Shown: piece after piece, positions 16,266 through 25,660 of the stretch
Numbering within the stretch: position 1 is the stretch's first letter
Layout of the letters: every line of letters starts with the position of its first letter
Notes under the pieces: model-generated
Told to the model about the DNA's origin: nothing
The model's input: only the letters and a program-made list of their open reading frames with translations
Databases searched by the model: none
Source of the DNA: Bacillota bacterium
GTDB taxonomy: Bacteria; Bacillota; Clostridia; Lachnospirales; Anaerotignaceae
Direction: 5' to 3'
Length of the DNA stretch: 64,000 bases
Assembly: GCA_019422105.1 (NCBI GenBank)
Contig: JAHZDZ010000013.1
Coordinates: 1-64,000, forward strand
Made by a program: the position numbers and the translations under genes

Positions 16266-17987
16266 TCAGGTAAGGGATTTTTTCAGTGCCTTAAAAAGAA
16301 CCTTTGGATTTTTGTTGTGCGGCGTAACAGGACAGATTTCCCTGTCAATTCCAAGGAGTGTATAAACAGCAGTTCTTGCCGCTCTCACGGAATACTCCTC
16401 CGTAAATACCATGTCGTCCGCAATCTCTACAAACTGGCTGGCCATGGCAAAGTTCGTAGAGCCCTCCGGCACAACCGGCGGCCTGTCGCTCATAGCTCTT
16501 GGCTGGAATTGCGCGTCAATATAGGGCATAAAGGCCGGAATCACATTTACCACAGTTTCTTTCATCTCATCCCAGTGATCCTCAAAATGCAGATGATGTA
16601 TCAATTCATATAAAAGCTCCTCGCCGGTACATTCCCGCATAGGCTTTTTCACATAGTCCCCTACGCGGTCCGTATAAAGGCCATAGCCCCAGAAAATAGT
16701 GGTATCCATGGGCTGACTTCTGAAATGCGGCTGTGCTGCCACAACAATACTCATCAGCCAGTTGGAGTCCTTAAAGGTCATAAGAGCACCGCTGCCCGGT
16801 ATATTGCCGGAATAATTTTCTATCATTTTCAAAAGCTTATTTCCCTTACAGGTGACCGTAAAGCTTTCCCAGTTGCTCTCCTCCATATTGCCAAAAAACG
16901 GCTCCGGATTCCCAAGTCCTTCCTTCTTTGCCGCAACCTTTGCCCAAAGCTCTCCGGACATAGCCTTTTCATTTTTTACTTCCGGCGGCGTATGATAATC
17001 CCCCAGTGTAGAGGAATCTGTCATACATCCGTTTGTCATGAAGCAAATATCGCCGTCCAAAAGTGTAATGACGCTCTCCTCGCCATCCCTGGAAAGGTGA
17101 AGCCTTTCCGCCGTAATGCCGTCGCCCTCTTTAAAATCAATATCCACAACCTTGCTGTTAATCGAAAAATCCACATGGTGCTTTTCCAAATATGCCTTTA
17201 AGGGCAGTATCAGGCTTTCATACTGATTATACGGTGTTCTGGTAACGCCCTCAAGGGTTTCAATTCTGCTGAATTCAAATATCATTCTGTTCATATAGCG
17301 TTTAAACTCAAAAACGCTGCTCCATTTCTGGAAGGCAAAGGTCGTCTGCCACATATACCAGAAATTTGTCTCAAAAAACTGCGGATCCTCCATAAACCAT
17401 TCCTCAATGGTAATATGGTCAAGCTTCTGCTCCGGCGACGCCAAAAGCTTTGCCAAAAGCACACGGTCCTGATTGGAAAAGCCCATGCCCGTGACATCCA
17501 GCTTTCTGCCCTCTTTGTCTACAAGCCTCGCCTTTGCGCAGGTAGGGTGGGCATGATCAAAATTCAATATCTCCTCTGTGACACTTCTGTCCGGATTATC
17601 TAGAGAAGGAATGGTGCTGAAAAGCTCCCAGAGATTTTCAAAGGTCTCCTCATTGAGCATTCTGCCGCCGCGGCAGACAAAACCATTCTCCGCACTTCCG
17701 TTTCCGTCGTTGCTTCCGCCTAATATCCGAAGTCCCTCCAGGATATGTATATTTTCACCCTTAAATCCACCGTCCCGCAGAAGGTAGGCCGCACCTGAAA
17801 GGCTTGCCAAACCACCGCCTACAAAGTACGCATGTCTGCTGCTGTTGTCTGTGTCATCACTGTCAATCTCCTCCGGCTTAGCCGGCAGCTCTGCATTTTT
17901 CTTTCTTGACGCCAGGACTGCATATGCCGCTGCTGCTGCCGCAATGGCCGAAGCCCCGATAGCCAACTTTTTCCCTTTGTTTTTCAT
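16266..17987 (-). CDS. ohyA: Oleate hydratase with N-terminal hydrophobic extension
   Basis: This 573-residue flavoprotein belongs to the oleate hydratase family (formerly myosin-cross-reactive antigen), which adds water to cis-9 double bonds of free fatty acids. The FAD-binding motif AYFVGGGLASLSGAAYLLRD lies at about 53-72; GENIHILE, the CRGGRML loop (about 105-111) and the MWQTTFAFQKWSS segment follow. Unusually, the first 30 residues are a lysine-rich start, an alanine-rich hydrophobic stretch (about 8-27) and an RKK stop, then an acidic linker; typical family members begin near the FAD motif. The loop that reads RGGREM in the Elizabethkingia-type enzyme reads RGGRML here, as in the Rhodococcus-type group. 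Activity is likely but substrate details are uncertain. Confidence 0.9.
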   Translation of the reverse strand: MKNKGKKLAIGASAIAAAAAAYAVLASRKKNAELPAKPEEIDSDDTDNSSRHAYFVGGGLASLSGAAYLLRDGGFKGENIHILEGLRILGGSNDGNGSAENGFVCRGGRMLNEETFENLWELFSTIPSLDNPDRSVTEEILNFDHAHPTCAKARLVDKEGRKLDVTGMGFSNQDRVLLAKLLASPEQKLDHITIEEWFMEDPQFFETNFWYMWQTTFAFQKWSSVFEFKRYMNRMIFEFSRIETLEGVTRTPYNQYESLILPLKAYLEKHHVDFSINSKVVDIDFKEGDGITAERLHLSRDGEESVITLLDGDICFMTNGCMTDSSTLGDYHTPPEVKNEKAMSGELWAKVAAKKEGLGNPEPFFGNMEESNWESFTVTCKGNKLLKMIENYSGNIPGSGALMTFKDSNWLMSIVVAAQPHFRSQPMDTTIFWGYGLYTDRVGDYVKKPMRECTGEELLYELIHHLHFEDHWDEMKETVVNVIPAFMPYIDAQFQPRAMSDRPPVVPEGSTNFAMASQFVEIADDMVFTEEYSVRAARTAVYTLLGIDREICPVTPHNKNPKVLFKALKKSLT

Positions 17988-18410
17988 AGCTTTCCCTCAC
18001 TTTAAATCATATTTTTGACGTTGAAGATAAAACCAGATACGTATGTAGTTTCATAATGTCCCATTCTAGTTTTTAAAATCACATGATACAGTCTAATCAT
18101 ACATAAGTATAAGCCATCTCCCGTAAAAAATCACCAGAATTTTGTAATCTGTTTATAAAAAAGCTATCTGCACAAAATAAGACTCTGCTTTTTGTCCAGT
18201 TATACCATATAAAAAAGAGGCCTTCTATAAGACCTCCTCAAATTGTCAAATATTCTTTTTAAAACATTGGGTGATGCTCAAACCCATCCGCTTTTTCAAA
18301 AAAGCGAAGCAAAAAACTGTATGAGTAAACTTCGTTTTTCCTGTGAACTTTTTGAGCAAGATTTCTCTCAGGTTTTAAAAATGCTTGCGGGTGCGAACGG
18401 CGTCCATGCG
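17988..18410. other. Intergenic region between the MBL hydrolase and oleate hydratase genes
   Basis: No gene is seen. At 18211-18236 a GAGGTC/GGCCTC hairpin with a U6 run on the minus strand is the likely terminator of the MBL-fold gene. At 18269-18288 a GGGT...ACCC hairpin occurs, and at 18383-18417 a GCTTGCGGGTG-type sequence resembles one at 34622-34647 (see findings). Confidence 0.6.
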
Positions 18411-19400
18411 TTATTTTATCAAATAATAGTAATGAATACCGTCTTTTTCCTGTCTCTGTACACTGTGCTCGTCTATCAGATAGTCAAGATGGGCTATGGT
18501 CTCCCCAACGGCAAACCATTTCTGGCTCATGGGAAACTCGCTCCAATCCTTTCCCCGCATGGACCACTTCATTTTAGAGGCAATATCATGGGCAGTCTGC
18601 CCCTGTTTTTCCCTTAAGATATCTACCGTGTTCTGAAGCCTTTTCTTGTGATGCTCCTGTATCTGCCCAATTCTCTCATACACATTCATCTCATTTTTGC
18701 GGTGAGCCGGCAAAGCCAACGCTATATCATAGCTGCTTATCTTTTCCAGGCTTTCCAGATACTTTTTCAGGGAGTTGTGCACCATATGCCAGTTGGTAAT
18801 ATTCGGCGTTATATCAAACAGCACATGATCGCCCAAAAACATAATCTTTTCACTCTCCAGATACAAGCAGAAGTGGCCCGGCGTATGACCCGGCGTACTG
18901 ATACAGATAAAATCATAACCGCCTATTTGTATTTTATCACCGTCCTCCACCTCGGTCACATGTATCAGGTTCTGCATGGTAAAAATACGGGCGGGATTGG
19001 TCTTGTGAAGCGGCGCCAAAGCATCTGTGGGGAAACCCTCGCTGCCAAAGGCCAAATCCGTTTTCTCCCAGTAATCCCCCTCCAGAGTATGTCTCAGATA
19101 AGCGTAATCCACGCTTCCCATGTAGACCGTGGATTCCGGCTTCATTATCCTGCCCGCAAGGCCTGTATGGTCGGCATGGAGATGGGTTAAAAACATTTCT
19201 GTTCTGTCAATGTCAATTTCAAGCTCTGAAAGACCCTCTGTCAAAGCAAAATAGCACTCATCCCGATTGAATCCCGTGTCAATAATAAGGTTCTTTTCCG
19301 GTGTCTTTACCACATAGCAATTCAAATTTTTCAGAGGATTATCCGGCAGGGGAACATCAATTTTGTATATTTCCGGTTTGTCATAAATTTTCTCTATCAT
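18411..19400 (-). CDS. MBL-fold metallo-hydrolase
   Basis: This 329-residue protein has the metallo-beta-lactamase fold. The metal motif LTHLHADHTG provides His73, His75, Asp77 and His78; the later PGHTPGHFCLY, GDHVLFDITPN and LPAHR motifs supply the remaining ligands. The C-terminal 80 residues form a helical tail (HHKKRLQNTVDILREKQ and a winged-helix-like end) found in the glyoxalase II/YcbL-like and LACTB2-like branch. Substrate is unknown; thioester or lactone hydrolysis is most common for this group. It follows a GGGGG ribosome site, and the downstream terminator is about 175 nt away. Confidence 0.85.
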   Translation of the reverse strand: MIEKIYDKPEIYKIDVPLPDNPLKNLNCYVVKTPEKNLIIDTGFNRDECYFALTEGLSELEIDIDRTEMFLTHLHADHTGLAGRIMKPESTVYMGSVDYAYLRHTLEGDYWEKTDLAFGSEGFPTDALAPLHKTNPARIFTMQNLIHVTEVEDGDKIQIGGYDFICISTPGHTPGHFCLYLESEKIMFLGDHVLFDITPNITNWHMVHNSLKKYLESLEKISSYDIALALPAHRKNEMNVYERIGQIQEHHKKRLQNTVDILREKQGQTAHDIASKMKWSMRGKDWSEFPMSQKWFAVGETIAHLDYLIDEHSVQRQEKDGIHYYYLIK

Positions 19401-19631
19401 TGTAAATACCCCCAGTTAAAATATTTCGCATACTAATTATTATACGGCTCCCTTTCCTTATGTCAACTCTTTTTTAACATACCTACGCGCTTATTTTCGG
19501 CATTTGTGTCATTGCTTAACAGTCATAAACAGGGTACAATAAGGCTGATATAATATGTTTCAGGAAATGGAACAGGGTATGGGGCAACTCATTTTGGCAA
19601 TACAAAATATAATTTATGGGGTGAAGTACAA

Positions 19632-21263
19632 ATGAAAAAGAAATTCAAAGGTATGGTATCACTGGGGCTTGCCGCCACACTGTCTCTTGCAGGTATTGTG
19701 GATTGTTTTGCACAGATACCGCAGGGCTACTGGCAGTATCAAACGCCCTTCCAGCAGGCGGTCACCGCCAAAAACAACGGGGAAATACTCCGTATCGGCA
19801 ACGAAGTTATCAAGCTGTTCTCCTCTCAGGCCCTGGATAAGGATAAGGCGGGCATTTTATACAATACCTATGAGAAGATGTATCCTGTCTATGAAAGTCA
19901 GGGCAATTATGACGCAGCAATACAAAGCCTGAACGAGGTTATCAATTACGGTGAGTATCTGGGCTTTTCAGACGCTGTAAAGCTTGCCAAAGCGAGAATT
20001 AAAAAAATAGATCCTATGACAGAAGTTTACGCTCTGACGCAAAACACCTCCGCCATTCCCTATTTCGGTATGAAAAATGAGCCGAAAAGCGGCACTTATT
20101 TCGGCAGAGTTTATACCAATGACAGTGAGGCGCCTATGGCACAGGAAACAGCAGTCTCCTTCTATGTAGAGTGCTTTCAGGAAAATGCGGCCGATTTTGA
20201 CTATATGATCCGCCCCTATGCCGACGGTACAAGACTTCTTCATATCGCCTTAAATATGCCGGGGGAAAACAACAGTTTGAAACAGGTTTTGCAACCGCAA
20301 AGCGACACCTATCTCAACAGCACTATGGAATATCTGAATAGCCTTAACACGCCTATTCTTCTGCGTATTGGCGGCGAAATGAATGTATGGCAGAACCTGG
20401 CTGATGCAGATACCTATAAGCAGGCCTACATCAAGATTGCAAACATTGCCCGTGCAAAGGCTCCAAACGTCGCCCTTGTCTTTTCTCCCAATGATATTTC
20501 CAACTGGAACGTGGACATCGGCGATTACTATCCCGGGGATGCTTATGTGGACTGGGTAGGGGTTTCCCTCTACACGGATAAGTTCAGAAACTATGCCAAT
20601 CCTGTCCCTGTTCAGGATTTTGAGGAAATGTACTACGGCAACGGCGCCTACAGTAATCCCCTGACAAAGCTTCGCGATATTGTGGATCGCTATGGAAATA
20701 AGAAACCAATTATTATCACGGAGGGCGGAACCGGACATTCCATAGAGGGTAAAACCGTTGATTTAACCGCATTCGCCAAAAACCGCATCCATATGCTGTA
20801 CACCTATGTCAATATGCTTTATCCCCAGGTAAAGGCAGTCATTTACTTTGATGTCAACCTGAAAAATAATAAATATGTATATGCCCTCAGCAGAAGCCCT
20901 GAGGCAATGGCGCAGTACAAGACCTCTACATCTAACAATCAGGCATTGATAAAAGCAATGGGTCAGACGCCCTACGCCTATACAAAGCTGGGCGCTTATA
21001 AGGACAATCTGCCCACGCTAAAGCTTTTTACCTACTGTATCCTTCCCGGAAATATACTGGTAAAAACAGAATATTTCTTAGACGGGCAGAGTATCGGATC
21101 CTCTATGGCAATCCCCTTCTCCTGTGAGCTTGATTTGAGCAAAGTAACAGGAGGAGCACATGAATTAAAGGCCGTAATCAAGGGTGAAAACGGATACAGC
21201 AAGACAAAGACCTATCAACTGGTTAAAGAGGCAAACGGCATGGTTTCTGTTACGCCGAAGTAA
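19632..21263 (+). CDS. Secreted GH26-like glycoside hydrolase
   Basis: This 543-residue exported protein has a signal peptide of about 28 residues (cleavage probably after DCFA). Residues 40-128 form a helical, TPR-like segment. The central domain (about 135-430) has two glutamates in GH26-type settings: LRIGGEMNVW (Glu249, acid/base) and PIIITEGGTGH (Glu364, nucleophile), as in beta-mannanases. About 450-540 is beta-rich and Ig-like. The substrate could be mannan, beta-glucan or a polysaccharide of the host or own envelope; this is not decided here. It is a single-gene unit on the lagging side, ending at a bidirectional hairpin. Confidence 0.7.
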   Translation: MKKKFKGMVSLGLAATLSLAGIVDCFAQIPQGYWQYQTPFQQAVTAKNNGEILRIGNEVIKLFSSQALDKDKAGILYNTYEKMYPVYESQGNYDAAIQSLNEVINYGEYLGFSDAVKLAKARIKKIDPMTEVYALTQNTSAIPYFGMKNEPKSGTYFGRVYTNDSEAPMAQETAVSFYVECFQENAADFDYMIRPYADGTRLLHIALNMPGENNSLKQVLQPQSDTYLNSTMEYLNSLNTPILLRIGGEMNVWQNLADADTYKQAYIKIANIARAKAPNVALVFSPNDISNWNVDIGDYYPGDAYVDWVGVSLYTDKFRNYANPVPVQDFEEMYYGNGAYSNPLTKLRDIVDRYGNKKPIIITEGGTGHSIEGKTVDLTAFAKNRIHMLYTYVNMLYPQVKAVIYFDVNLKNNKYVYALSRSPEAMAQYKTSTSNNQALIKAMGQTPYAYTKLGAYKDNLPTLKLFTYCILPGNILVKTEYFLDGQSIGSSMAIPFSCELDLSKVTGGAHELKAVIKGENGYSKTKTYQLVKEANGMVSVTPK

Positions 21264-21361
21264 TTATCTTTTTGTTGAATAACAAATTAGTTTTCATAGT
21301 TCATGGCATTTAAAACAAAAACCAACCACCTTTCCGGTTAGTCCGTATACAAATATGAAAT

Positions 21362-21393
21362 AAAAGAAAGCCTGAGAAATCGGGCTTTCTTTT
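21362..21393. terminator. Bidirectional terminator between the GH26-like and MerR genes
   Basis: AAAAGAAAGCC (21362-21372) pairs with GGCTTTCTTTT (21383-21393) over 11 bp, giving U-runs in both directions. It can end both convergent genes. Confidence 0.8.
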
Positions 21394-21527
21394 ATTCTTC
21401 CAACAATATCGCCAGTCTTCTTGATCCGCAGGGCCCCGGTGTGTTTACTCACCATTCATTTTCAAAACCTTTCACAATTCAAGTCGGTTATATTGTCTGT
21501 TTATCTAAAATACAGATAAAAAATATT

Positions 21528-22376
21528 CTAATGCTGTTCAACTCTCCCCTGTCCTGTGAAATACGCCGTGAAAGCTTTTTTCATAAATTCAGTGGCGCCC
21601 TCCCCATAGCGGCTGTCATTTAATTTAACGATCTGGGGACTGCTGTATATATCCCTCACCGCTTTGGCCCACGTCTCCTCCGTCATTTGTCCTTTGGACA
21701 TTTCCACAATTTTTCTAACGATGTCCTGTACCTGTTCCCCCTTTGCATCTCTTTTTAAATCCTCTGTAAGCATTCTGTAAAGGGCATAAATTCTCTTCGT
21801 GTCACTGCGGTTCATTGCTTCCGAAAAATGATCCAGCCCTTCTTTTATAACCGCTGTATAATTCTCAACACTGCCATACCGCTCAACCACCGATTTTCCG
21901 ATTCTCTGTTCATTCTCCCTGATATGGTTAACCAAAGCGTCAAATCTTTCTATGCTGCCCCAATCTTCTATAATCTCTTCTGTATTCTGCTCTCTGAAGC
22001 TTTCCAGCAGCTGTAAATACTCACTCAAATCAAACTCCTTCAGGCTCATGCATTTTTCTCCCCTCTCCAGCCTTTCCAAAAGAATGAGCAGTCTGTCAAG
22101 CCTGTCTCTCTTTAACTGTATCAGTGTCTTTTGTTTTTGAAAAACCTTTTTCCTGTCATAATCCGGGCTCTCCATAATGTCTCTGATTGTTCTAAGAGGA
22201 AAATCAAATTCACGGAAAAATAATATTTCCTGGAGCTTTTCCAGGGCCGTGTCGTCATACAGCCGATAACCCTTCTCTGTCACCTCTGTAGGCTTTAAAA
22301 GACCAATCTCATCATAATATTGCAGTGTTCTGACACTTACTCCTGTCACCTCAGCAGCTTGTTTTACTGTTCTCAT
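21528..22376 (-). CDS. MerR family regulator with TipAS-type domain
   Basis: This 282-residue protein has a MerR winged helix at residues 1-70 (VKQAAEVTGVSVRTLQYYDE then YRLYDDTALEKLQ), a dimerisation coiled coil to about 115, and a C-terminal region (about 140-275) like the TipAS drug-recognition domain, including HFSEAMNRSD and a C-terminal YFTGQGRVEQH. TipA-type proteins respond to antibiotics or other small hydrophobic ligands. No transporter lies next to it, so targets are not evident. It is convergent with the GH26-like gene. Confidence 0.85.
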   Translation of the reverse strand: MRTVKQAAEVTGVSVRTLQYYDEIGLLKPTEVTEKGYRLYDDTALEKLQEILFFREFDFPLRTIRDIMESPDYDRKKVFQKQKTLIQLKRDRLDRLLILLERLERGEKCMSLKEFDLSEYLQLLESFREQNTEEIIEDWGSIERFDALVNHIRENEQRIGKSVVERYGSVENYTAVIKEGLDHFSEAMNRSDTKRIYALYRMLTEDLKRDAKGEQVQDIVRKIVEMSKGQMTEETWAKAVRDIYSSPQIVKLNDSRYGEGATEFMKKAFTAYFTGQGRVEQH

Positions 22377-22651
22377 ATAAAAACCCCGCCTTTTATCAAA
22401 TGTTAAGGAAAATTCCAGCGTTTTCTTTCTATCCTTATACTACACTATCACGCCGCGTTAGAGTCAACAGCTCCAATGAAATAATTATCATTTGAGAGTC
22501 TGCTTAAAGCGTTTCTTTAAAAAACGCATAACAAAAAATCCGGTATCCTGCTGTAATCGCACGATACCAGATCTTTTTATAAACGTTATTTCCACTTATT
22601 TTCATATCAATGATAGGTTAACCTTTTGTTATCATATTCTTCTCCAAATTT

Positions 22652-24106
22652 TTACCGAACCAATGATTTTTTCCACGCGGAAGGCGTCAGCAGTACCAAA
22701 AGAGGGAACAATTCCAGCCTGCCTGCCAGCATACAAAAGGATAACACCAGCTTGCTCAGGGGAGAAAAAACAGAATAATTACCAAGCGGCCCCACAATCT
22801 CCAGCCCGGGCCCCACATTGCCGATAGTGGAAATGACTGCCGTCACAGAAGTAATTAAATCCATATTATCCAGACAGACCAATATGGATGCGAATATAAT
22901 AACAACACAGTAGAGAAAAATAAAAAGACTGATACCGCGGATTGCCTTTTCCTCTACATTCTTGCCCTCTAATTTCACCGTGCGCACCACATCCGGATGA
23001 AGAATCTTTTCTATTTCCCGCCGTACCGCCTTAAATAAAATCTGTATTCTTGTCACCTTGATAGCACCGCCTGTAGATCCGGCACAGGCACCCACAAACA
23101 TAAGACTCATCAATATCATCTTGCTCAGGGAGGGCCAAGAGTCAAAATTAACCGTAGAATAGCCCGTCGTTGTGATAATGGACGCTACCTGAAAGGAGGA
23201 ATGGCGCAGGGAAAACAGGAAATCATTTTTATTCGCAACCATAAGATTTATGGTGATAAGAGCTGTTGAAACGCCTATAATTGCCAGATACAACCTGAGC
23301 TCCTCATTTTTGAAAAAGGCTTTTACATCTCTGTTCAGCAGATAAAAATACAGATTAAAATTGACGCCGAACAGTATCATAAATACGGTGATAATAACCT
23401 CTGCCGTCACATTGTTATAGGCCCCCACGCTGAGATTCATATTGGAAAAGCCGCCCGTTCCGGCTGATCCCATGGCGTGTATCATGGAATCAAAAAACGG
23501 CATACCGCTCATCATCAGTAACAGAACCTGAATCATCGTCAGAAGAAAATAGATGGAGTACATGATTTTTGCAGTGTCTTTGATTTTTGGCATAAACTTT
23601 CCCGGATTCGGACCTGGGCTTTCCGCCTTCAAAAGCTGGACGGCGCCGGGATTGATAGAGGGCATAATGGCCAGCATAAATACAAGCACGCCCATACCGC
23701 CAATCCAGTGGGTAAAGCTTCTCCAAAACAAAATACCCCTTGGCAGTATTTCAATATCTGTCAATATTGTCGCGCCTGTCGTGGTAAAACCTGAAATGGA
23801 TTCAAAAATACAGTCAATAAAGCTTGCGAAGTAGCCGCTGAATTCATAGGGCAATGCGCCGAAAAAGGATAAAAACACCCAAGCCAGTGAAACCGTCAGA
23901 AAACCGTCCCTGACGTGCATATGGCGGTTTTTCGTCTTCAGGCGGGTAAGGGAAAAGCTGGCCGCAGCAAGCAACAGCATTGTAATCACAAAAAATTTTG
24001 TATCACCGTCCCTGTAAAAAAGGGACAGTCCCAGGGGCAGGGCCATCAGCAGACATTCGTACTTTAACACCTGTCCTATCAAATTAAAAATCAAGGAAAA
24101 GTTCAT
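22652..24106 (-). CDS. trkH: Trk potassium uptake membrane subunit
   Basis: This 484-residue polytopic membrane protein carries the four pore-loop repeats of the TrkH/KtrB family. Signature segments include SGFTTTGATI, GSAGTGGFSN, ASIITTTGYSTVNFDSWP and STIGNVGPGLEIVG, each with the TxG selectivity motif. It forms the K+ channel that is gated by the TrkA ring. It starts directly after the trkA stop codon with no gap, so the two are translationally coupled. Potassium transport is confident; the ion coupling is not. Confidence 0.95.
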   Translation of the reverse strand: MNFSLIFNLIGQVLKYECLLMALPLGLSLFYRDGDTKFFVITMLLLAAASFSLTRLKTKNRHMHVRDGFLTVSLAWVFLSFFGALPYEFSGYFASFIDCIFESISGFTTTGATILTDIEILPRGILFWRSFTHWIGGMGVLVFMLAIMPSINPGAVQLLKAESPGPNPGKFMPKIKDTAKIMYSIYFLLTMIQVLLLMMSGMPFFDSMIHAMGSAGTGGFSNMNLSVGAYNNVTAEVIITVFMILFGVNFNLYFYLLNRDVKAFFKNEELRLYLAIIGVSTALITINLMVANKNDFLFSLRHSSFQVASIITTTGYSTVNFDSWPSLSKMILMSLMFVGACAGSTGGAIKVTRIQILFKAVRREIEKILHPDVVRTVKLEGKNVEEKAIRGISLFIFLYCVVIIFASILVCLDNMDLITSVTAVISTIGNVGPGLEIVGPLGNYSVFSPLSKLVLSFCMLAGRLELFPLLVLLTPSAWKKSLVR

Positions 24107-25474
24107 TTATTTCCCTCCGTTTTCGAAAACGTCATTTAAATCAGACACATTGCTGTTTTTCGTAATGATGATAACGTTATCTCTGTCTTCTATATAATCG
24201 TTGCCGGAGGGGATAATAATTTTCCCATGGCGCACAATGGCGGCAACCAGAAAACCTTCTTTAAAATCCACATTTTTAAAGGGTTTCCTCAAATTTGCCG
24301 TTGATTGATTGGCTGTAAATTCCAGGGCTTCTGCCTCCCCGTCTACTATTTTATAAAGGGTTTCTATATTGCTCCCCCTGGAATTTTTTAAAGCGCGGAC
24401 ATACCGTATAATCTGGTAAGCCGTAATATTTTTGGGACTGACAATGCTCTCTATGCCCAGGTTATCAATAATATTTCCGTAATTGATACGGTTTATTTTG
24501 GCCACAACCTTTTTCACGCCGACATGAGTTGCATACAAAGCCGCAAACAGGTTCTCCTCATCTCTGCCGGTCAAAGCAATAACCGCGCCCATCTGCGCCA
24601 TATTTTCAGAGGCAAGAACATCCGGATCTGTTCCGTCGGCGTTAATGATAAGGCTGTGGGGAAGAAGCTCACTCAGATGAATGCACCTTGCCTCATCATT
24701 TTCAATCACTGTTGAATGTATCCCCATAAGATGCAGCGCCGCACAAAGATAAAAGGCAATTCGGCCGCCGCCGATTACCATCACATTTTTAATTTTTGAC
24801 GGATATTTTCCGATTTTTTTAAAAAAATTAGAAATCACAGAGGGTTGTCCAATGATATAGGCAACATCACCCGTCTGAATTTTATAACTGCCGTCAGGAA
24901 TAATAATTTCGTTCTGACGCACAAAGGTTGCGAAAAGAATAGGCAGATTATATTTTGAGGTAACCTCTGCCAGACTTTGTCCCACCAAAACATCCTTTTC
25001 CTGTATGCGGAAAGAAATAAGCTCCACCTTGCCATTTACAAAGGTTTCAATATTGTTGGCAGTGGGGAAACGCAAAAGACGGACAATCTCTCCTGCGGCT
25101 TCCTGCTCAGGGTTAATAATCATATCCAGCTCCAGCTCTTTTTTCAGCACGGAGAGCTCATAAGCATATTCCGGATCCCTGATTCTGGCAATGGCATGCT
25201 TCACTCCCAGTTTTTTTGCCGTAAGACAGCAGAGCATATTAATTTCGTCTCTGGAGGTCGCCGCTATAATCAAGTCAGCGGTTTTGACTCTGGCCTCCAA
25301 AAGCGAGCTGACGCTGAGGCCATTGCCGACAATGCACATTACATCCAGAACATCCTCCGCTTTTTTTAAAACAGAGGGATTGGTGTCAATGATAACTACA
25401 TCATTATTTTCCTTTGAGAGATGGGTAGCGAGGGTATAGCCTACCTTGCCGTTACCGACTATTATAATATTCAT
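24107..25474 (-). CDS. trkA: Trk potassium uptake regulator TrkA
   Basis: This 455-residue cytosolic protein has two RCK units, each a Rossmann RCK-N domain followed by an RCK-C domain. The first NAD-binding motif is MNIIIVGNGKVGYTLA at residue 1; the second is NVMVIGGGRIAFYLCAALH at about residue 228. It gates the TrkH channel in response to nucleotides. It is the upstream gene of a two-gene operon with trkH. A sigma-A promoter lies at 25516-25544, giving a short leader. Confidence 0.95.
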   Translation of the reverse strand: MNIIIVGNGKVGYTLATHLSKENNDVVIIDTNPSVLKKAEDVLDVMCIVGNGLSVSSLLEARVKTADLIIAATSRDEINMLCCLTAKKLGVKHAIARIRDPEYAYELSVLKKELELDMIINPEQEAAGEIVRLLRFPTANNIETFVNGKVELISFRIQEKDVLVGQSLAEVTSKYNLPILFATFVRQNEIIIPDGSYKIQTGDVAYIIGQPSVISNFFKKIGKYPSKIKNVMVIGGGRIAFYLCAALHLMGIHSTVIENDEARCIHLSELLPHSLIINADGTDPDVLASENMAQMGAVIALTGRDEENLFAALYATHVGVKKVVAKINRINYGNIIDNLGIESIVSPKNITAYQIIRYVRALKNSRGSNIETLYKIVDGEAEALEFTANQSTANLRKPFKNVDFKEGFLVAAIVRHGKIIIPSGNDYIEDRDNVIIITKNSNVSDLNDVFENGGK

Positions 25475-25515
25475 CCTATTCAGTCCCCTTGAAGATTCTA
25501 TTATATCCTTCCCTC

Positions 25516-25544
25516 ATTATAAAGGTATTTTTCAGAATTTACAA
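25516..25544 (-). promoter_or_regulatory. Sigma-A promoter of trkA-trkH
   Basis: On the minus strand TTGTAA (plus 25539-25544), a 17-bp spacer and TATAAT (plus 25516-25521) lie about 42 nt before the trkA start. Confidence 0.75.
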
Positions 25545-25594
25545 TTATATGACATAGAAAACTATTTTTCATTGCAGGAGCAGAAATTATAACG

Positions 25595-25660
25595 AAAAAT
25601 AGCCGCAGGGTGGCTATTTTTACGGATAGAATTGTTTTTGCATTCAATCCGTTTCCTTAG
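25595..25660. repeat. Single copy of the dispersed two-hairpin repeat, upstream of trkA
   Basis: A 10-bp stem AAAAATAGCC/GGCTATTTTT (25595-25604 with 25612-25621) with loop GCAGGGT is followed by ACGGAT...ATCCGT (25622-25627 with 25647-25652) and TTTCCTTAG. Read on the minus strand, this has the same order and loop as the 1984-2305 units. Stem 1 differs by an A-U for G-C-type substitution (TAGCC/GGCTA against CAGCC/GGCTG) that keeps pairing. Confidence 0.8.
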
